Shown here: positions 42,113-51,705 of the stretch, piece after piece
How positions within the stretch are numbered: the stretch's first letter is position 1
Layout: each line of letters opens with the position of its first letter
NCBI GenBank assembly: GCA_022824395.1
Contig: JAJDZX010000025.1
Location: 62,001-126,000, forward strand
Direction: 5' to 3'
DNA: 64,000 nucleotides
Source: Alphaproteobacteria bacterium
GTDB taxonomy: Bacteria; Pseudomonadota; Alphaproteobacteria; TMED109
Made by a program: the position numbers and the translations under genes
Notes under the pieces: generated by a model
The model's database searches: none
The model's input: the letters and a program-made list of their open reading frames with translations, nothing else
What the model was told of the DNA's origin: nothing

Positions 42113-43710
42113 GAGTCGTGCCCGATCAACACACCGGGATTGAGAATTCCGGCAGGGTCCAGTTCCTTCTTCGCTGCCGCGAGTGCGCATCCGAAGAGGG
42201 CTGGTCGCTGCTTCGTGTACCACGGCATGTGATCGCGCCCCACCGCATGATGATGCGTGATTGTTCCGCCCGCAGCCAGCAATGCCTCGCTGGCCGCTGC
42301 CTTGATCGCGCGCCAAGCCTGGATTGCTCCGCCCTTGGGCGCTTTCGCATGAAACGTGAAGTACGGTGCGGGACCATCGGTGTAGACATGCGTGAATCGG
42401 CACGTGACATGTCCCGGCACACCGGTAACTCGAAGAATCGCGTCTCCAATGCTGTCTCTGACCGCACGGTGAAATTCTGGAAACCGTTCCCATGTAATCG
42501 CCGTCTCGACCGCGTCCACGATAAAGCCGTAGGCAATCAACGTCTCTCGAACGTAGGGCGCGCCCATGAAGGCATCTCGCCATGTACCTGCCGCACCACT
42601 TCGGTTGGGGGTGTCGCCGCTGCTCTCGTCGGAGATTCCACCGAAGTCGGCGGTGCACTGGAGTGCCTCTTCCATCCATGCATCAACCTGATGGTTCGCA
42701 CTCTCAAAACCCAGGACCAGCAGATGACGGCCGCCATCACCGACGCCTGTGAGCCGGGCCTCCTCCGCGTCGATCACACGGCAGTTCGCGGGCCACAAAC
42801 CGGCCTGAACCACGCCCCGCGCGGCATTGGCCGCATCCAGGAACTGTTCAAACCACACGGCGGCGCTTCGTCGAAAGATCGGCCGGGGGACCACGCGCAT
42901 CCACGCAGATGTAATGATGCCAAGTGCCCCCTCCGATCCGGCGAAGAGACGATCGGGGCTAGGACCTGCTCCTGATCCTGGCAGGCGACGGGTTTCCAAC
43001 GTTCCGCGCGGGGATACGACCCGAAGTGATTCAATGGAATCCTCGATATGGGTCTGCAGCGTCGCAAAATGGCCACCGGATCTGGTCGCGATCCATCCTC
43101 CCAGAGTCGAGAATTCGAACGACTGCGGAAAATGCCGAAGGGTCAGGTCATGCGGTTTGAGCTGTCGCTCCAGCGCGGGCCCGAGAGCGCCTGCTTCGAT
43201 ACGGGCAGCACGATCCGCGACATTCACGTCGGTCACGCGTTTGAGCTTCCGCAAATCCAAGCTGACAGTACCGGCAAAGCCTTCGCCCACGCTAGGCTCC
43301 ACGCCACCGACCACACTTGAACCTCCGCCAAAGGGAATGATCGCCACGTTGGCATCGGAGGCCCAGTCCAGGACGGCAACCACATCGCGCTCATTTCCCG
43401 GCCACATGACGAGATCCGGAGCGCATTTGAAATCGTGGTCAAACGCCCGGACATAGTCGGGGAACGATTTTCCGTACGTGTGCGCGGCGCGATCATGCGC
43501 GCCTGTGGACGCGATTCCGGCTAGAACAGAAGGCGGCTGAATTCGCGGGTCGGGCATTGCCACGCGATCAAGCGAGGGCCATCGCATCGCTGCCCGGGGA
43601 CGGACCTTGGTGATCTCGGACACCCTTGCCACCGTGGCCTCGGCTTCTCCGGACTCTGGAATTTGATCCTCGTACCCCCAGCCCCAGAACTTGTAGCGGC
43701 GCTCAGACAT
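42109..43710 (-). CDS. FAD-binding oxidase resembling alkyldihydroxyacetonephosphate synthase
   Basis: This 533-residue flavoprotein of the vanillyl-alcohol-oxidase fold has the FAD motif P-F-G-G-G-S-S-V-V-G-G and the C-terminal H-H-H-A-V-G-R-D-H that marks AGPS-type enzymes. The N-terminus M-S-E-R-R-Y-K-F-W-G-W-G is also like bacterial AGPS homologues. Eukaryotic AGPS forms the ether bond of plasmalogens from acyl-DHAP and fatty alcohol. In bacteria the function is less sure. The ATG at 43710 has a GGGAG site. It heads the operon with mltB and rlpA. Confidence 0.85.
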   Translation of the reverse strand: MSERRYKFWGWGYEDQIPESGEAEATVARVSEITKVRPRAAMRWPSLDRVAMPDPRIQPPSVLAGIASTGAHDRAAHTYGKSFPDYVRAFDHDFKCAPDLVMWPGNERDVVAVLDWASDANVAIIPFGGGSSVVGGVEPSVGEGFAGTVSLDLRKLKRVTDVNVADRAARIEAGALGPALERQLKPHDLTLRHFPQSFEFSTLGGWIATRSGGHFATLQTHIEDSIESLRVVSPRGTLETRRLPGSGAGPSPDRLFAGSEGALGIITSAWMRVVPRPIFRRSAAVWFEQFLDAANAARGVVQAGLWPANCRVIDAEEARLTGVGDGGRHLLVLGFESANHQVDAWMEEALQCTADFGGISDESSGDTPNRSGAAGTWRDAFMGAPYVRETLIAYGFIVDAVETAITWERFPEFHRAVRDSIGDAILRVTGVPGHVTCRFTHVYTDGPAPYFTFHAKAPKGGAIQAWRAIKAAASEALLAAGGTITHHHAVGRDHMPWYTKQRPALFGCALAAAKKELDPAGILNPGVLIGHDS

Positions 43711-43904
43711 CCTGTTGCTCCCAAACTCCGAAAGCGGATCGGACACGCCCGAGAAACGCGTTCCCTCAACGTCTTGGCGCAGCGAATGGCCCCTCTAGTA
43801 TGGAAATCGCCGTCGGCAAGTGAAGACATGCAGCTGGCAGTTTCCAGTCCAGCGCAGTGGCCCGCAAGACTGCAGGTCACCGGACGATAGCGGAGAGAAT
43901 CGCG

Positions 43905-44774
43905 ATGAAAACCACTTGGCATACCTTGACGCTGCAGGAGCGTGAAGCTCATTTCAATCCTCGTATTGCGGTCCCCTCCGCGGACATTTACCTCGAAAAT
44001 GCGGCAAAGGACGCAGCCATGGCCCGTGAGCAGCTTGCGGGCAATTCACACTTCGACGTGCGATACGGCTCCGGGGCAAAGCAGACCGTTGACATCCTCA
44101 AGGACCCGTCCAATGTCCAAGCCGCCCCAGTGGTGCTGTTTATTCACGGAGGTTATTGGCGCGCCCTCGACAAGGACGACCACACGCATCTAGCGCTTCC
44201 CTTCATCGATGCCGGTGCGGTATTTCTCAACATCAACTACGACCTTTGCCCGGATGTGACCGTGAGCACAATCGCGAGCGAAATTCGTGCGGGTCTGGTC
44301 TGGGCGGCTCAGCATGCCGAGGGCTACGGCGGTGACCCAGACCGCATCTTCCTGTACGGCCATTCCGCAGGCGCCCATCTAGCCGGCATGATGATGACGG
44401 AAACATTTTCACCGGACGCAGTGCGCCCAGAACAGGTCCGGGGCGTGTTCGCGATTTCCGGGATTTACGAGCCTGAAATTGCGCGCACGCTAGCGGTCAA
44501 CGACGAAATCGGCCTGGATGCCGCCGAAGCCGCTCGGAACAACGTGCTGCAGCGCACTCCGCATCACGCCTGGCCCACGCTGGTCGCGGCCGGCGGAGCC
44601 GAACCCACCGGCTGGGTGGAACAATCACGCGCTTTCGAGGCGCTTCTCCGCGACCACGATATCCCTGTCGAATTCGTCACCGCAGAGAACTGCAACCATT
44701 TCAGCTTTCTTGAAATTCTCTCCGATTCAAGCCATCCCCTGGTTACCAGAATGCTGCAAAGACTCGACGCCTAG
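43905..44774 (+). CDS. Alpha/beta hydrolase, kynurenine-formamidase-like
   Basis: The 289-residue protein has the oxyanion motif H-G-G-Y-W-R-A, the nucleophile elbow G-H-S-A-G-A-H, and a C-terminal His in N-H-F-S-F, together a Ser-Asp-His triad. The H-G-G-Y-W motif and size fit arylformamidase-like esterases, which open N-formylkynurenine, but other esterase roles are possible. A GGAGAG site lies 7 bp before the ATG. It is divergent from the AGPS-like gene and stands alone. Confidence 0.85.
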   Translation: MKTTWHTLTLQEREAHFNPRIAVPSADIYLENAAKDAAMAREQLAGNSHFDVRYGSGAKQTVDILKDPSNVQAAPVVLFIHGGYWRALDKDDHTHLALPFIDAGAVFLNINYDLCPDVTVSTIASEIRAGLVWAAQHAEGYGGDPDRIFLYGHSAGAHLAGMMMTETFSPDAVRPEQVRGVFAISGIYEPEIARTLAVNDEIGLDAAEAARNNVLQRTPHHAWPTLVAAGGAEPTGWVEQSRAFEALLRDHDIPVEFVTAENCNHFSFLEILSDSSHPLVTRMLQRLDA

Positions 44775-45184
44775 CGGCAAGCGTTTCGACCCGAGCACGT
44801 GACCAGAGTTCATGCGCAACCAAAGCGCAAGGCACTCATCGCTCAACCGACCCTTCCTCGTCCGGCGAATAGAACGAACCACCGGCCGTCGAAATCGGTT
44901 GCCAGGTAACCCCGTCAGGCAGGTTTGATGCGTGCCCTGTAGCCGGAGGCACTGAACAGCCACGCGGCGCAAGCCGCCACGGTGTCCCGGGAAGCCCCGC
45001 GCCAGCACCTGCGGGATGTATTGCAACGGGATGTGCCGCCGGGTCCTGCGGTCGTGTTCCAGGGCTGGCGGCGATTCACAAGAAAGTGAACTTTTTGCAC
45101 CCTAGATTCTAAAGTTAGCCATAATGGGACGTACGCCAATTGGCTTGCGGATAGTCCCGCGCACTACTGCAAGGAATTCCTACC
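44775..45184. other. Intergenic region upstream of the 17 kDa-antigen gene
   Basis: No clear gene. A short frame ending near 45089 (L-R-D-V-L-Q-R-D-V-P-P-G-P) could be a remnant but lacks a start and support. The last 100 bp are AT-richer, with CATAAT at 45119-45124 as a possible -10 box for the lipoprotein gene. Confidence 0.35.
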
Positions 45185-45667
45185 ATGAATACCAAGCTTT
45201 TCTCATGTAGCTCCCTTTTGCTGCTGGCATTCGCAGTCGGCTTGACGGGTTGCCAATCGGGTGGTCCGAAGCAGCAATTCGGAACGCTGGCGGGCGCCAT
45301 CGCCGGCGGAGTGGCAGGGTCACAGTTTGGCAAGGGCGACGGAAAGCTGGTCGCCGTAGGAGTCGGCACGCTCATCGGTGCCGCCCTGGGCAATGAAATC
45401 GGTGCCAGCCTTGACAAGGCTGACCAACTCTACGCCGCGCAAGCGGCCCAGAGCGCGCTCGAGAACACCCCGAGCGGAACGGCTGTGGCCTGGTCCAACC
45501 CAGATTCCGGAAATTCCGGCACGGTGGTCCCGAGGCCGGCAGTGCTGGTCGGCGACACCTACTGCCGTGAATTCGTCCAGGAAATCGTCATCGGCGGTGA
45601 GATGCACACTGGGGTCGGCCGAGCCTGTCGCAACCCCGACGGTACTTGGCAAATTCAGCCGATGTAG
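45185..45667 (+). CDS. Glycine-zipper surface-antigen lipoprotein (17 kDa antigen-like)
   Basis: The 160-residue protein has a lipobox ending at Cys23 (G-L-T-G-C). A glycine-zipper region follows (L-A-G-A-I-A-G-G-V-A-G-S-Q-F-G-K-G), then V-G-T-L-I-G-A-A-L-G-N-E-I-G. The C-terminal domain has Y-C-R-E-F and G-R-A-C-R-N-P-D-G-T-W and matches the Rickettsia 17 kDa surface-antigen family of outer-membrane lipoproteins. The two late Cys could form a disulfide. Confidence 0.9.
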   Translation: MNTKLFSCSSLLLLAFAVGLTGCQSGGPKQQFGTLAGAIAGGVAGSQFGKGDGKLVAVGVGTLIGAALGNEIGASLDKADQLYAAQAAQSALENTPSGTAVAWSNPDSGNSGTVVPRPAVLVGDTYCREFVQEIVIGGEMHTGVGRACRNPDGTWQIQPM

Positions 45668-46112
45668 CCCGCAAGCGCGCGTGTCGGAACCCAGTTCCGG
45701 CACGCGCGCACGAGCGCTACTGATGGAATGCTGTTCGCCGGACGAGCACTCCAATGGTGTCGGGCGGCATTGGAAGCCGGGCTCCGGCGATACTCGGCCG
45801 GGCGTAGCAGCAGAGCCGCTGCTTCGGGAAAGTCTCTGGATTCCGTCCCCCTGGCTGTTCCTTGGCCGCCTCTGCGCAGCAACTCACCGACTGACCGCAT
45901 CTTCAGAATGAACCGAACCATACACTGCAATACATTCTAATATTTGCAGATATGTCTGGGCTCCATTGACGGCTTCGGGCTTCGGGACGACTGGTCATAA
46001 CCGACGCGTGACACTGCCTTTTCCTGGTCACCCATTCGGACACCTGGTTGTCGTGTCGGTAACAGTGGCCCCGCCCCGGCAGAGCCGCCGTTCCGTGCCA
46101 TGCGGACGCCCC
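45668..46112. other. Convergent intergenic region with a long hairpin
   Basis: A 15-bp stem with one G-T pair (arms 45675-45689 and 45695-45709, loop CCCAG) lies 7 bp after the lipoprotein stop and is a likely transcript end, though no T-run follows. Nothing else is recognised up to 46112; the zone around 45930-45955 is AT-rich. Confidence 0.5.
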
Positions 46113-46916
46113 TCAGTCCGGTGACCGAGCCAGACATCGCCTGATGAAACCTGCCGCCCGTTCCCGGACGATCTCCGGCTGGTCGCGGTGCGGGGAATGG
46201 CGGCAATTCGGAAGCATGAGGGTCTCGACGGGACCCGAGCAACGTTCCGCGACGCTGTCGACCTGCAGCATGGTGCCGTACTCGTCATCCTCTCCCTGGA
46301 CGACCAGTACCGGACAGGCAATCGCCGGCAGGCATTCCTCGATGTTCCAGCGCCGAAAGTCCGGGTCCAGCCAGATGCGGTTCCAGCCCAGGAATGTCTT
46401 GGCGCCGTCGAGATGATGCTTGGCCATCCGTGCCGCCAGCGTCGAGTCCACGTACGCCCTCGCAGCCTTCGCGATGCTGGCGATCGTGAGGTCCTCCACA
46501 AAGACATGCGGGGCCTCTAGGATCAGGGAGCGCACCGGCCAGCGCCCCGCCGCCGCGTGGATGAGCGCGATTGACGCTCCATCGCTGTGTCCCACCAGGA
46601 TCACGTCGTCGAGACCCAACTTCTCCCGCAATTCAGGGAGACTGTGGAGCGCTTCCTCATGCATGTATGTGACAGCACGCTCGCCCGTCAGAACAGCCGA
46701 GCCGCCATAGCCGTACCGCGAATACACCAGCCCCGGAAGCCTGCTCGCTCCGCTCAATCGCGCCGGGAAGTCCCGCCAAAGCCCAGCAGAACCGAGCCCT
46801 TCGTGCAGAAAGATCAGGACTGGTTCCCGATCGCTTCGTTCGCGTGTCCAGAAGTACTCAAGACGATGTCCGGCCGCTACCACACTCTGCAAATCTTGAT
46901 GAAATTGACCGGACAC
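46113..46916 (-). CDS. Alpha/beta hydrolase beside the benzoyl-CoA genes
   Basis: The 267-residue hydrolase has the oxyanion motif H-E-G-L-G-S, the nucleophile elbow G-H-S-D-G-A-S, an acid residue near Q-G-E-D-D-E-Y, and a His in C-R-H-S-P-H. It starts with GTG and is divergent from boxC with about 100 bp between them. Alpha/beta hydrolases often sit in box clusters and may act as thioesterases or lactone hydrolases; the substrate here is inferred only from position. Confidence 0.82.
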   Translation of the reverse strand: MSGQFHQDLQSVVAAGHRLEYFWTRERSDREPVLIFLHEGLGSAGLWRDFPARLSGASRLPGLVYSRYGYGGSAVLTGERAVTYMHEEALHSLPELREKLGLDDVILVGHSDGASIALIHAAAGRWPVRSLILEAPHVFVEDLTIASIAKAARAYVDSTLAARMAKHHLDGAKTFLGWNRIWLDPDFRRWNIEECLPAIACPVLVVQGEDDEYGTMLQVDSVAERCSGPVETLMLPNCRHSPHRDQPEIVRERAAGFIRRCLARSPD

Positions 46917-47018
46917 GACGCAAGGGGCCCCAGAAACGTGCTATCTGGCATCGCATGAGCATACTGCGGGCCGGTCAATGACACCGAACCACTTCCGTAA
47001 GCCGGATATGGAGCATCG

Positions 47019-48704
47019 ATGAACTCGCAGCCCCCGACGGCGTCCTCCCACCCGATCATAACGTTTGATACCCACCCTGATCGCTACCGGCACTGGCGGT
47101 TAACAGTTGAAGATCGAATTGCCACGCTGACCCTCGATGTCGACGAGAACGGGGGCATCCGGCCTGGGTACGATCTGAAGCTCAATTCCTACGATCTCGG
47201 GGTCGACATCGAGCTCTACGATGCCGTGCAGAGGCTTCGCTTTGAGTATCCGGCAGTCGGGGCTGTTGTGATCACGTCCGCGAAGGAACGGGTGTTCTCC
47301 GCGGGAGCCAACATCCCGATGCTGGCAGGCGCCACCCATGCCGACAAGGTGAACTTTTGTAAGTTCACCAACGAGACCAGAAACGCGATCGAGGAAGCAA
47401 CATCGGAATCGGGCCAGACGTACCTCTGCATGATCAACGGCACCGCTGCCGGTGGTGGCTACGAGCTGGCATTGGCGTGCGAGGAAATCGTGCTCGTCGA
47501 TGACGGATCGACCGCGGTATCCCTGCCCGAAGTGCCCCTGCTCGCCGTCCTGCCGGGCACCGGCGGACTGACCCGCGTGGTTGACAAGCGACGCGTCCGT
47601 CGTGACCGCGCGGATTTTTTCTGTACCACCGGCGAAGGAGTGCGAGGGCAGCGCGCGCTCGATTGGAAACTTGTCGATTCCCTGGCGCCGCGCTCGCAAC
47701 TCGCCGAGACCGTTGCGAAGCGGGCGACCGCCCTGGCCGACGCGTCCGACCGCCCCACCGGCGCAACAGGCATTCGGTTGGCCCCGCTGGACCGCGCGAT
47801 CTCGTCGGAGGGACTCAGGTATCCCAACGTCACAGTCGCCATCGATCGGGGGGCACGGACGGCCACGTTCGTGCTCCAGGGGCCCGACGACGCGCCACCG
47901 GAGGATCCTTCCGGGGTCCTTGCGCGCGGCGATCGTTTCTGGCCCCTAGCGATCGCGCGTGAACTTGACGACGCGGCACTTCATCTGCGCTTCAATGAAC
48001 CGCACATCGGGACCTGGATCTTCCGAAGCCTGGGTGATATCGCCCGCGTTGCCGCCTACGACGACTTCTTGCTCGAGCACGCCAAACATTGGCTTGCACG
48101 TGAAATTTCACTGTATCTGCGAAGGACGCTCAAGCGCATCGACGTGTCGTCACGCTCTCTGATCGCGTTGGTTGAGCCTGGCTCCTGTTTCGCCGGGACG
48201 TTTCTTGAAGTGGCGCTCGCAGCTGATCGCTCCTTTATGCTGGAGGGGAATTTTGACCGCTCCAATCTGCCGCCTGCCATGATCCGCCCGACCGCCATGA
48301 ATTTCGGGCCGCTCCCGATGTGCAACGGCCTGACGCGGCTTGAGACGCGTTTCCTCGGGGATGCTGCCGCAATGGATGCCATTCAGGCGCGCACCGGCCA
48401 GGATCTCGAGGCAGCCGACGCAGAGGCTTTGGGCCTGGTGACGTTTGCCCCGGACGATATCGACTGGGAGGATGAGGTCCGGCTTGCCATCGAGGAGCGG
48501 GCTGCGTTCTCCCCCGATGCGCTCACCGGCATGGAGGCCAGCCTGCGTTTTCCAGGCCCGGAGACCATGGAGAGCAAGATCTTTGCGCGTTTGAGCGCCT
48601 GGCAGAACTGGATCTTTCAACGTCCCAATGCCGTGGGCGGCGGCGGGGCCCTGGAACTGTACGGATCGGGCAGACAGCCCGAGTTTGACCGCGGGCGGGT
48701 TTAG
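47019..48704 (+). CDS. boxC: 2,3-epoxybenzoyl-CoA dihydrolase BoxC
   Basis: BoxC opens the ring of 2,3-epoxybenzoyl-CoA with two waters to give 3,4-didehydroadipyl-CoA semialdehyde plus formate. The 561 residues form a double crotonase-like protein: an N-terminal half with S-A-G-A-N-I-P-M-L and G-T-A-A-G-G-G-Y-E-L-A-L, and a C-terminal half with G-S-C-F-A-G-T-F-L-E. Length and halves match BoxC. It is the first gene of a + strand operon with boxB and the ligase. Confidence 0.95.
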   Translation: MNSQPPTASSHPIITFDTHPDRYRHWRLTVEDRIATLTLDVDENGGIRPGYDLKLNSYDLGVDIELYDAVQRLRFEYPAVGAVVITSAKERVFSAGANIPMLAGATHADKVNFCKFTNETRNAIEEATSESGQTYLCMINGTAAGGGYELALACEEIVLVDDGSTAVSLPEVPLLAVLPGTGGLTRVVDKRRVRRDRADFFCTTGEGVRGQRALDWKLVDSLAPRSQLAETVAKRATALADASDRPTGATGIRLAPLDRAISSEGLRYPNVTVAIDRGARTATFVLQGPDDAPPEDPSGVLARGDRFWPLAIARELDDAALHLRFNEPHIGTWIFRSLGDIARVAAYDDFLLEHAKHWLAREISLYLRRTLKRIDVSSRSLIALVEPGSCFAGTFLEVALAADRSFMLEGNFDRSNLPPAMIRPTAMNFGPLPMCNGLTRLETRFLGDAAAMDAIQARTGQDLEAADAEALGLVTFAPDDIDWEDEVRLAIEERAAFSPDALTGMEASLRFPGPETMESKIFARLSAWQNWIFQRPNAVGGGGALELYGSGRQPEFDRGRV

Positions 48705-48708
48705 GAAC

Positions 48709-50124
48709 ATGCAAGCGAACTACAACGAGATCATTCCGAACAACGTCGATCTGGGCGACGACCGCAGGCTGCTGCGCGCGCTTGAACGATGGCAGCCCGC
48801 CTATCTGCGCTGGTGGCATGAAATGGGGCCGGCCGAATCAAGCGACTTTCAGGTGTACTTGCGAACGGCAATCAGTGTCGATTCGGACGGCTGGGCTCAT
48901 TTCGGCCATGTCCGCATGCCGGACTACCGCTGGGGCATCTTTCTGGCGCGGCCCGAAGCGGACCGGACGATCGGGTTCGGGGATCACCGGGGATCGCCGG
49001 TCTGGACCGAGATTCCGGGCGAGTACCGCGGGGAACTGCGCCGCCTGATCGTGACGCAGGGCGATACCGAGCCAGCCTCCGTCGAACAACAGCGAAGACT
49101 CGGTGCAACGCCCCCCTCGCTCTACGACCTCCGGAATCTCTACCAGGTCAACGTCGAGGAGGGCCGGCATCTATGGGCGATGGTGTATCTGCTCCACGCC
49201 CATTTTGGCCGTGATGGGCGAGAAGAGGCCGAATCGCTTCTTGAGCGCCACGCCGGGGACCCCGACCGGCCCCGCATCCTGCAGGCGTTCAATGAACAGA
49301 CGGATGACTGGCTCTCCTTCTTCATGTTCACGTACTTCCAGGATCGGGACGGCAAGTTTCAACTGGCCGCGCTATCGGAGTCAGGCTTCGACCCGCTCTC
49401 ACGAACCTGCCGTTTCATGCTGACCGAAGAGGCGCATCACATGTTCGTCGGTGAGACCGGCCTCATGCGGATCGTGCAGCGGACCTGCGAGCTCGTACGT
49501 GAACACGACACACTGGATGTGCGTGCAGCCGGTGGTGTGCCCCTGCCGATGGTCCAAAAATGGGTCAATTTCCACTACTCGATCTGCCTGGACCTGTTCG
49601 GCTCCGAACGGTCGACCAACGCGGCAAACTACTTCGCGATGGGCCTGAAGGGCCGCTATCACGAGGGCAAGCGAAGCGACGACCACACGCTCGCTGACGA
49701 GCAGATCGAGATCCCGAAGGTGACGGCAGACGGGATCGAAACCCAGGTAATCGCAGCCCGGGCCGGCATGAACCTCCTGCTCCGGCGGGACTTCACCCTC
49801 GACAGTCAGCGCGGGCTCGATCGCTTCAACAAGATCATCAAGGCGCATGACATCGATTTCGAGCTCACTTTGCCGGACGAGAAATTCAACCGCGCGATCG
49901 GCATCTTCGCGGAAATCCACGCCACGCCCGACGGTACGCTGGTGGACGAAAGGCGTTGGGAACGGGACAAGGATGCATGGCTGCCGACGGCCGACGACCG
50001 GGCGTTCGTGCGCTCGCTGATGATCCCGGTCACGGATCCCGGCAAGGTGGCAGAATGGATCGCGCCGCCCAAACGCGGAATCCACGGCAAGCCCTTCGAC
50101 TACGACTACGTCCGCTTCCACTGA
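48709..50124 (+). CDS. boxB: Benzoyl-CoA 2,3-epoxidase oxygenase component BoxB
   Basis: BoxB is a diiron oxygenase that epoxidises benzoyl-CoA. The 471 residues hold the helical diiron ligands in E-E-G-R-H-L-W-A-M and T-E-E-A-H-H-M-F-V-G-E. The N-terminus N-Y-N-E-I-I-P-N-N-V-D-L is also typical. The ATG at 48709, 4 bp after the boxC stop, is preferred over the upstream in-frame start inside boxC. Its reductase partner BoxA is not in the window. Confidence 0.95.
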   Translation: MQANYNEIIPNNVDLGDDRRLLRALERWQPAYLRWWHEMGPAESSDFQVYLRTAISVDSDGWAHFGHVRMPDYRWGIFLARPEADRTIGFGDHRGSPVWTEIPGEYRGELRRLIVTQGDTEPASVEQQRRLGATPPSLYDLRNLYQVNVEEGRHLWAMVYLLHAHFGRDGREEAESLLERHAGDPDRPRILQAFNEQTDDWLSFFMFTYFQDRDGKFQLAALSESGFDPLSRTCRFMLTEEAHHMFVGETGLMRIVQRTCELVREHDTLDVRAAGGVPLPMVQKWVNFHYSICLDLFGSERSTNAANYFAMGLKGRYHEGKRSDDHTLADEQIEIPKVTADGIETQVIAARAGMNLLLRRDFTLDSQRGLDRFNKIIKAHDIDFELTLPDEKFNRAIGIFAEIHATPDGTLVDERRWERDKDAWLPTADDRAFVRSLMIPVTDPGKVAEWIAPPKRGIHGKPFDYDYVRFH

Positions 50125-50127
50125 GCC

Positions 50128-51705
50128 ATGGATCACAACACTGTCCGCGTTGACACCTCGACGCGGCCGGCAACCCTCACATTTGCGGATTCCTTCAATG
50201 CCGCCGTCGCGTTCGTCGACCGGCACCTGGCGGAAGGCCGTGGCGCGCGCGTCGCGATCCGCAGTGACGAGGGCGATACCACGTACGCGGAACTGGCTGA
50301 ACAGGTCAACCGCGCCGGCAACACGCTGACGGGCCTCGGGCTCGGACGCGGCGACCGGGTCATCATGGCGATCAAGGACTGCCCTGCGTTCTTCTTCGTC
50401 TTCTGGGGCGCCATCAAGGCCGGTTTGGTGCCGGTTCCGGTCAACACGCTGCTGCGGGCGCATGACTTCCGGCACATGATCGAGGATTCAGGGGCGGCGT
50501 GCGTGGTCTGGTCTCCCGAGTTCGCAGCCGAAATGGAGGCCGCGCTGGCCGATGCCGTGCCGGCACCTGCGCACCAGCTCCCCGTGGACGGACCGGGGAG
50601 AACGCTATCCGCCCTCATGGCTGCAGCAAGCTCCGAGCTGCGCGCCGTGACCGCGACCGCGGCTTCCGACTGCTTCTGGCTGTACACGTCCGGCTCGACA
50701 GGCCCCCCGAAAGGCGTGGTTCATGCCCACCGGGACATGGTCGTCACCAGCCAGCACTACGGCGTCGACGTGCTCGGCATCACTGCCGCCGACGTACATT
50801 TTTCCGCCGCGAAGCTCTTCTTTGCGTACGGCCTCGGGAACGGCATGACCTTCCCGTTGTGGACGGGGGGGCAATCAGTGCTGTTCGCCGGACGTCCCAC
50901 GCCGATGGACATGTTCGATCACATCGAGCGTTTCCGGCCCACCCTCTACTACGCGGTTCCAACCCTGTTCGCCGCACAACTCAGTGCGCTGGACGGGGTT
51001 TCTCCAGACCTGTCCAGCCTGCGGGCGTGCATCTCTGCCGGGGAGCCGCTCCCGGCCAGGATCTTTGAACGGTGGCGGGAGCAAACCGGGCTCACGATCC
51101 TGGACGGCATCGGGACGACCGAAATCCTTCATATCTTTATCGCGAACGGGGCCTCGGATGCCAACGCCGGTGTCAGCGGCAAACTGGTTCCAGGCTATGA
51201 AGCGCGCATCCTTGATGACCAGGATGCCGAGGTCGGCCAGGGCGAGGTCGGCCACCTCTGGGTCCGCGGCGCCTCGGTGATGTCGCGGTACTGGAATCAG
51301 CCCGAGCGCACGGCGGCTGCCTTGTCCGACGGCTGGATTCGTACCGGGGACTCCTACAGCCGGGACGCCGCTGGGTACTTCACCTGCCACGGACGGAGCG
51401 ACGACATGCTCAAGGTCGGCGGGATCTGGGTATCGCCCGTGGAAATCGAAGCCCGCCTGATCGCCCACCCTGCCGTGCTCGAGGCCGCGGTCGTGGGCCG
51501 CTCCGACGACGACGGTCTCACCAAGCCTGAGGCCTACGTGGTGCTCAAGCACCGGGAGGACTCGCGAGATCAGCTGGCCGACGAGCTACGGGCCTTCTGT
51601 CAGGAAGGACTCGCCCGGTACAAGTACCCGCGCTGGGTACAATTCGTGGACGACCTGCCCAAGACCGCGACCGGAAAGATCCAGCGCTTCAAGCTGCGGG
51701 CCTAA
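50128..51705 (+). CDS. bclA: Benzoate-CoA ligase family protein
   Basis: The 525-residue AMP-forming ligase activates benzoate (or a related aromatic acid) with ATP and CoA. It has the P-loop Y-T-S-G-S-T-G-P-P-K-G, the motif L-D-G-I-G-T-T-E, W-I-R-T-G-D-S-Y, and the C-terminal catalytic Lys in K-T-A-T-G-K-I-Q-R. It is 3 bp after boxB and supplies the benzoyl-CoA substrate. Its stop overlaps the convergent livF stop by 4 bp. Confidence 0.94.
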   Translation: MDHNTVRVDTSTRPATLTFADSFNAAVAFVDRHLAEGRGARVAIRSDEGDTTYAELAEQVNRAGNTLTGLGLGRGDRVIMAIKDCPAFFFVFWGAIKAGLVPVPVNTLLRAHDFRHMIEDSGAACVVWSPEFAAEMEAALADAVPAPAHQLPVDGPGRTLSALMAAASSELRAVTATAASDCFWLYTSGSTGPPKGVVHAHRDMVVTSQHYGVDVLGITAADVHFSAAKLFFAYGLGNGMTFPLWTGGQSVLFAGRPTPMDMFDHIERFRPTLYYAVPTLFAAQLSALDGVSPDLSSLRACISAGEPLPARIFERWREQTGLTILDGIGTTEILHIFIANGASDANAGVSGKLVPGYEARILDDQDAEVGQGEVGHLWVRGASVMSRYWNQPERTAAALSDGWIRTGDSYSRDAAGYFTCHGRSDDMLKVGGIWVSPVEIEARLIAHPAVLEAAVVGRSDDDGLTKPEAYVVLKHREDSRDQLADELRAFCQEGLARYKYPRWVQFVDDLPKTATGKIQRFKLRA

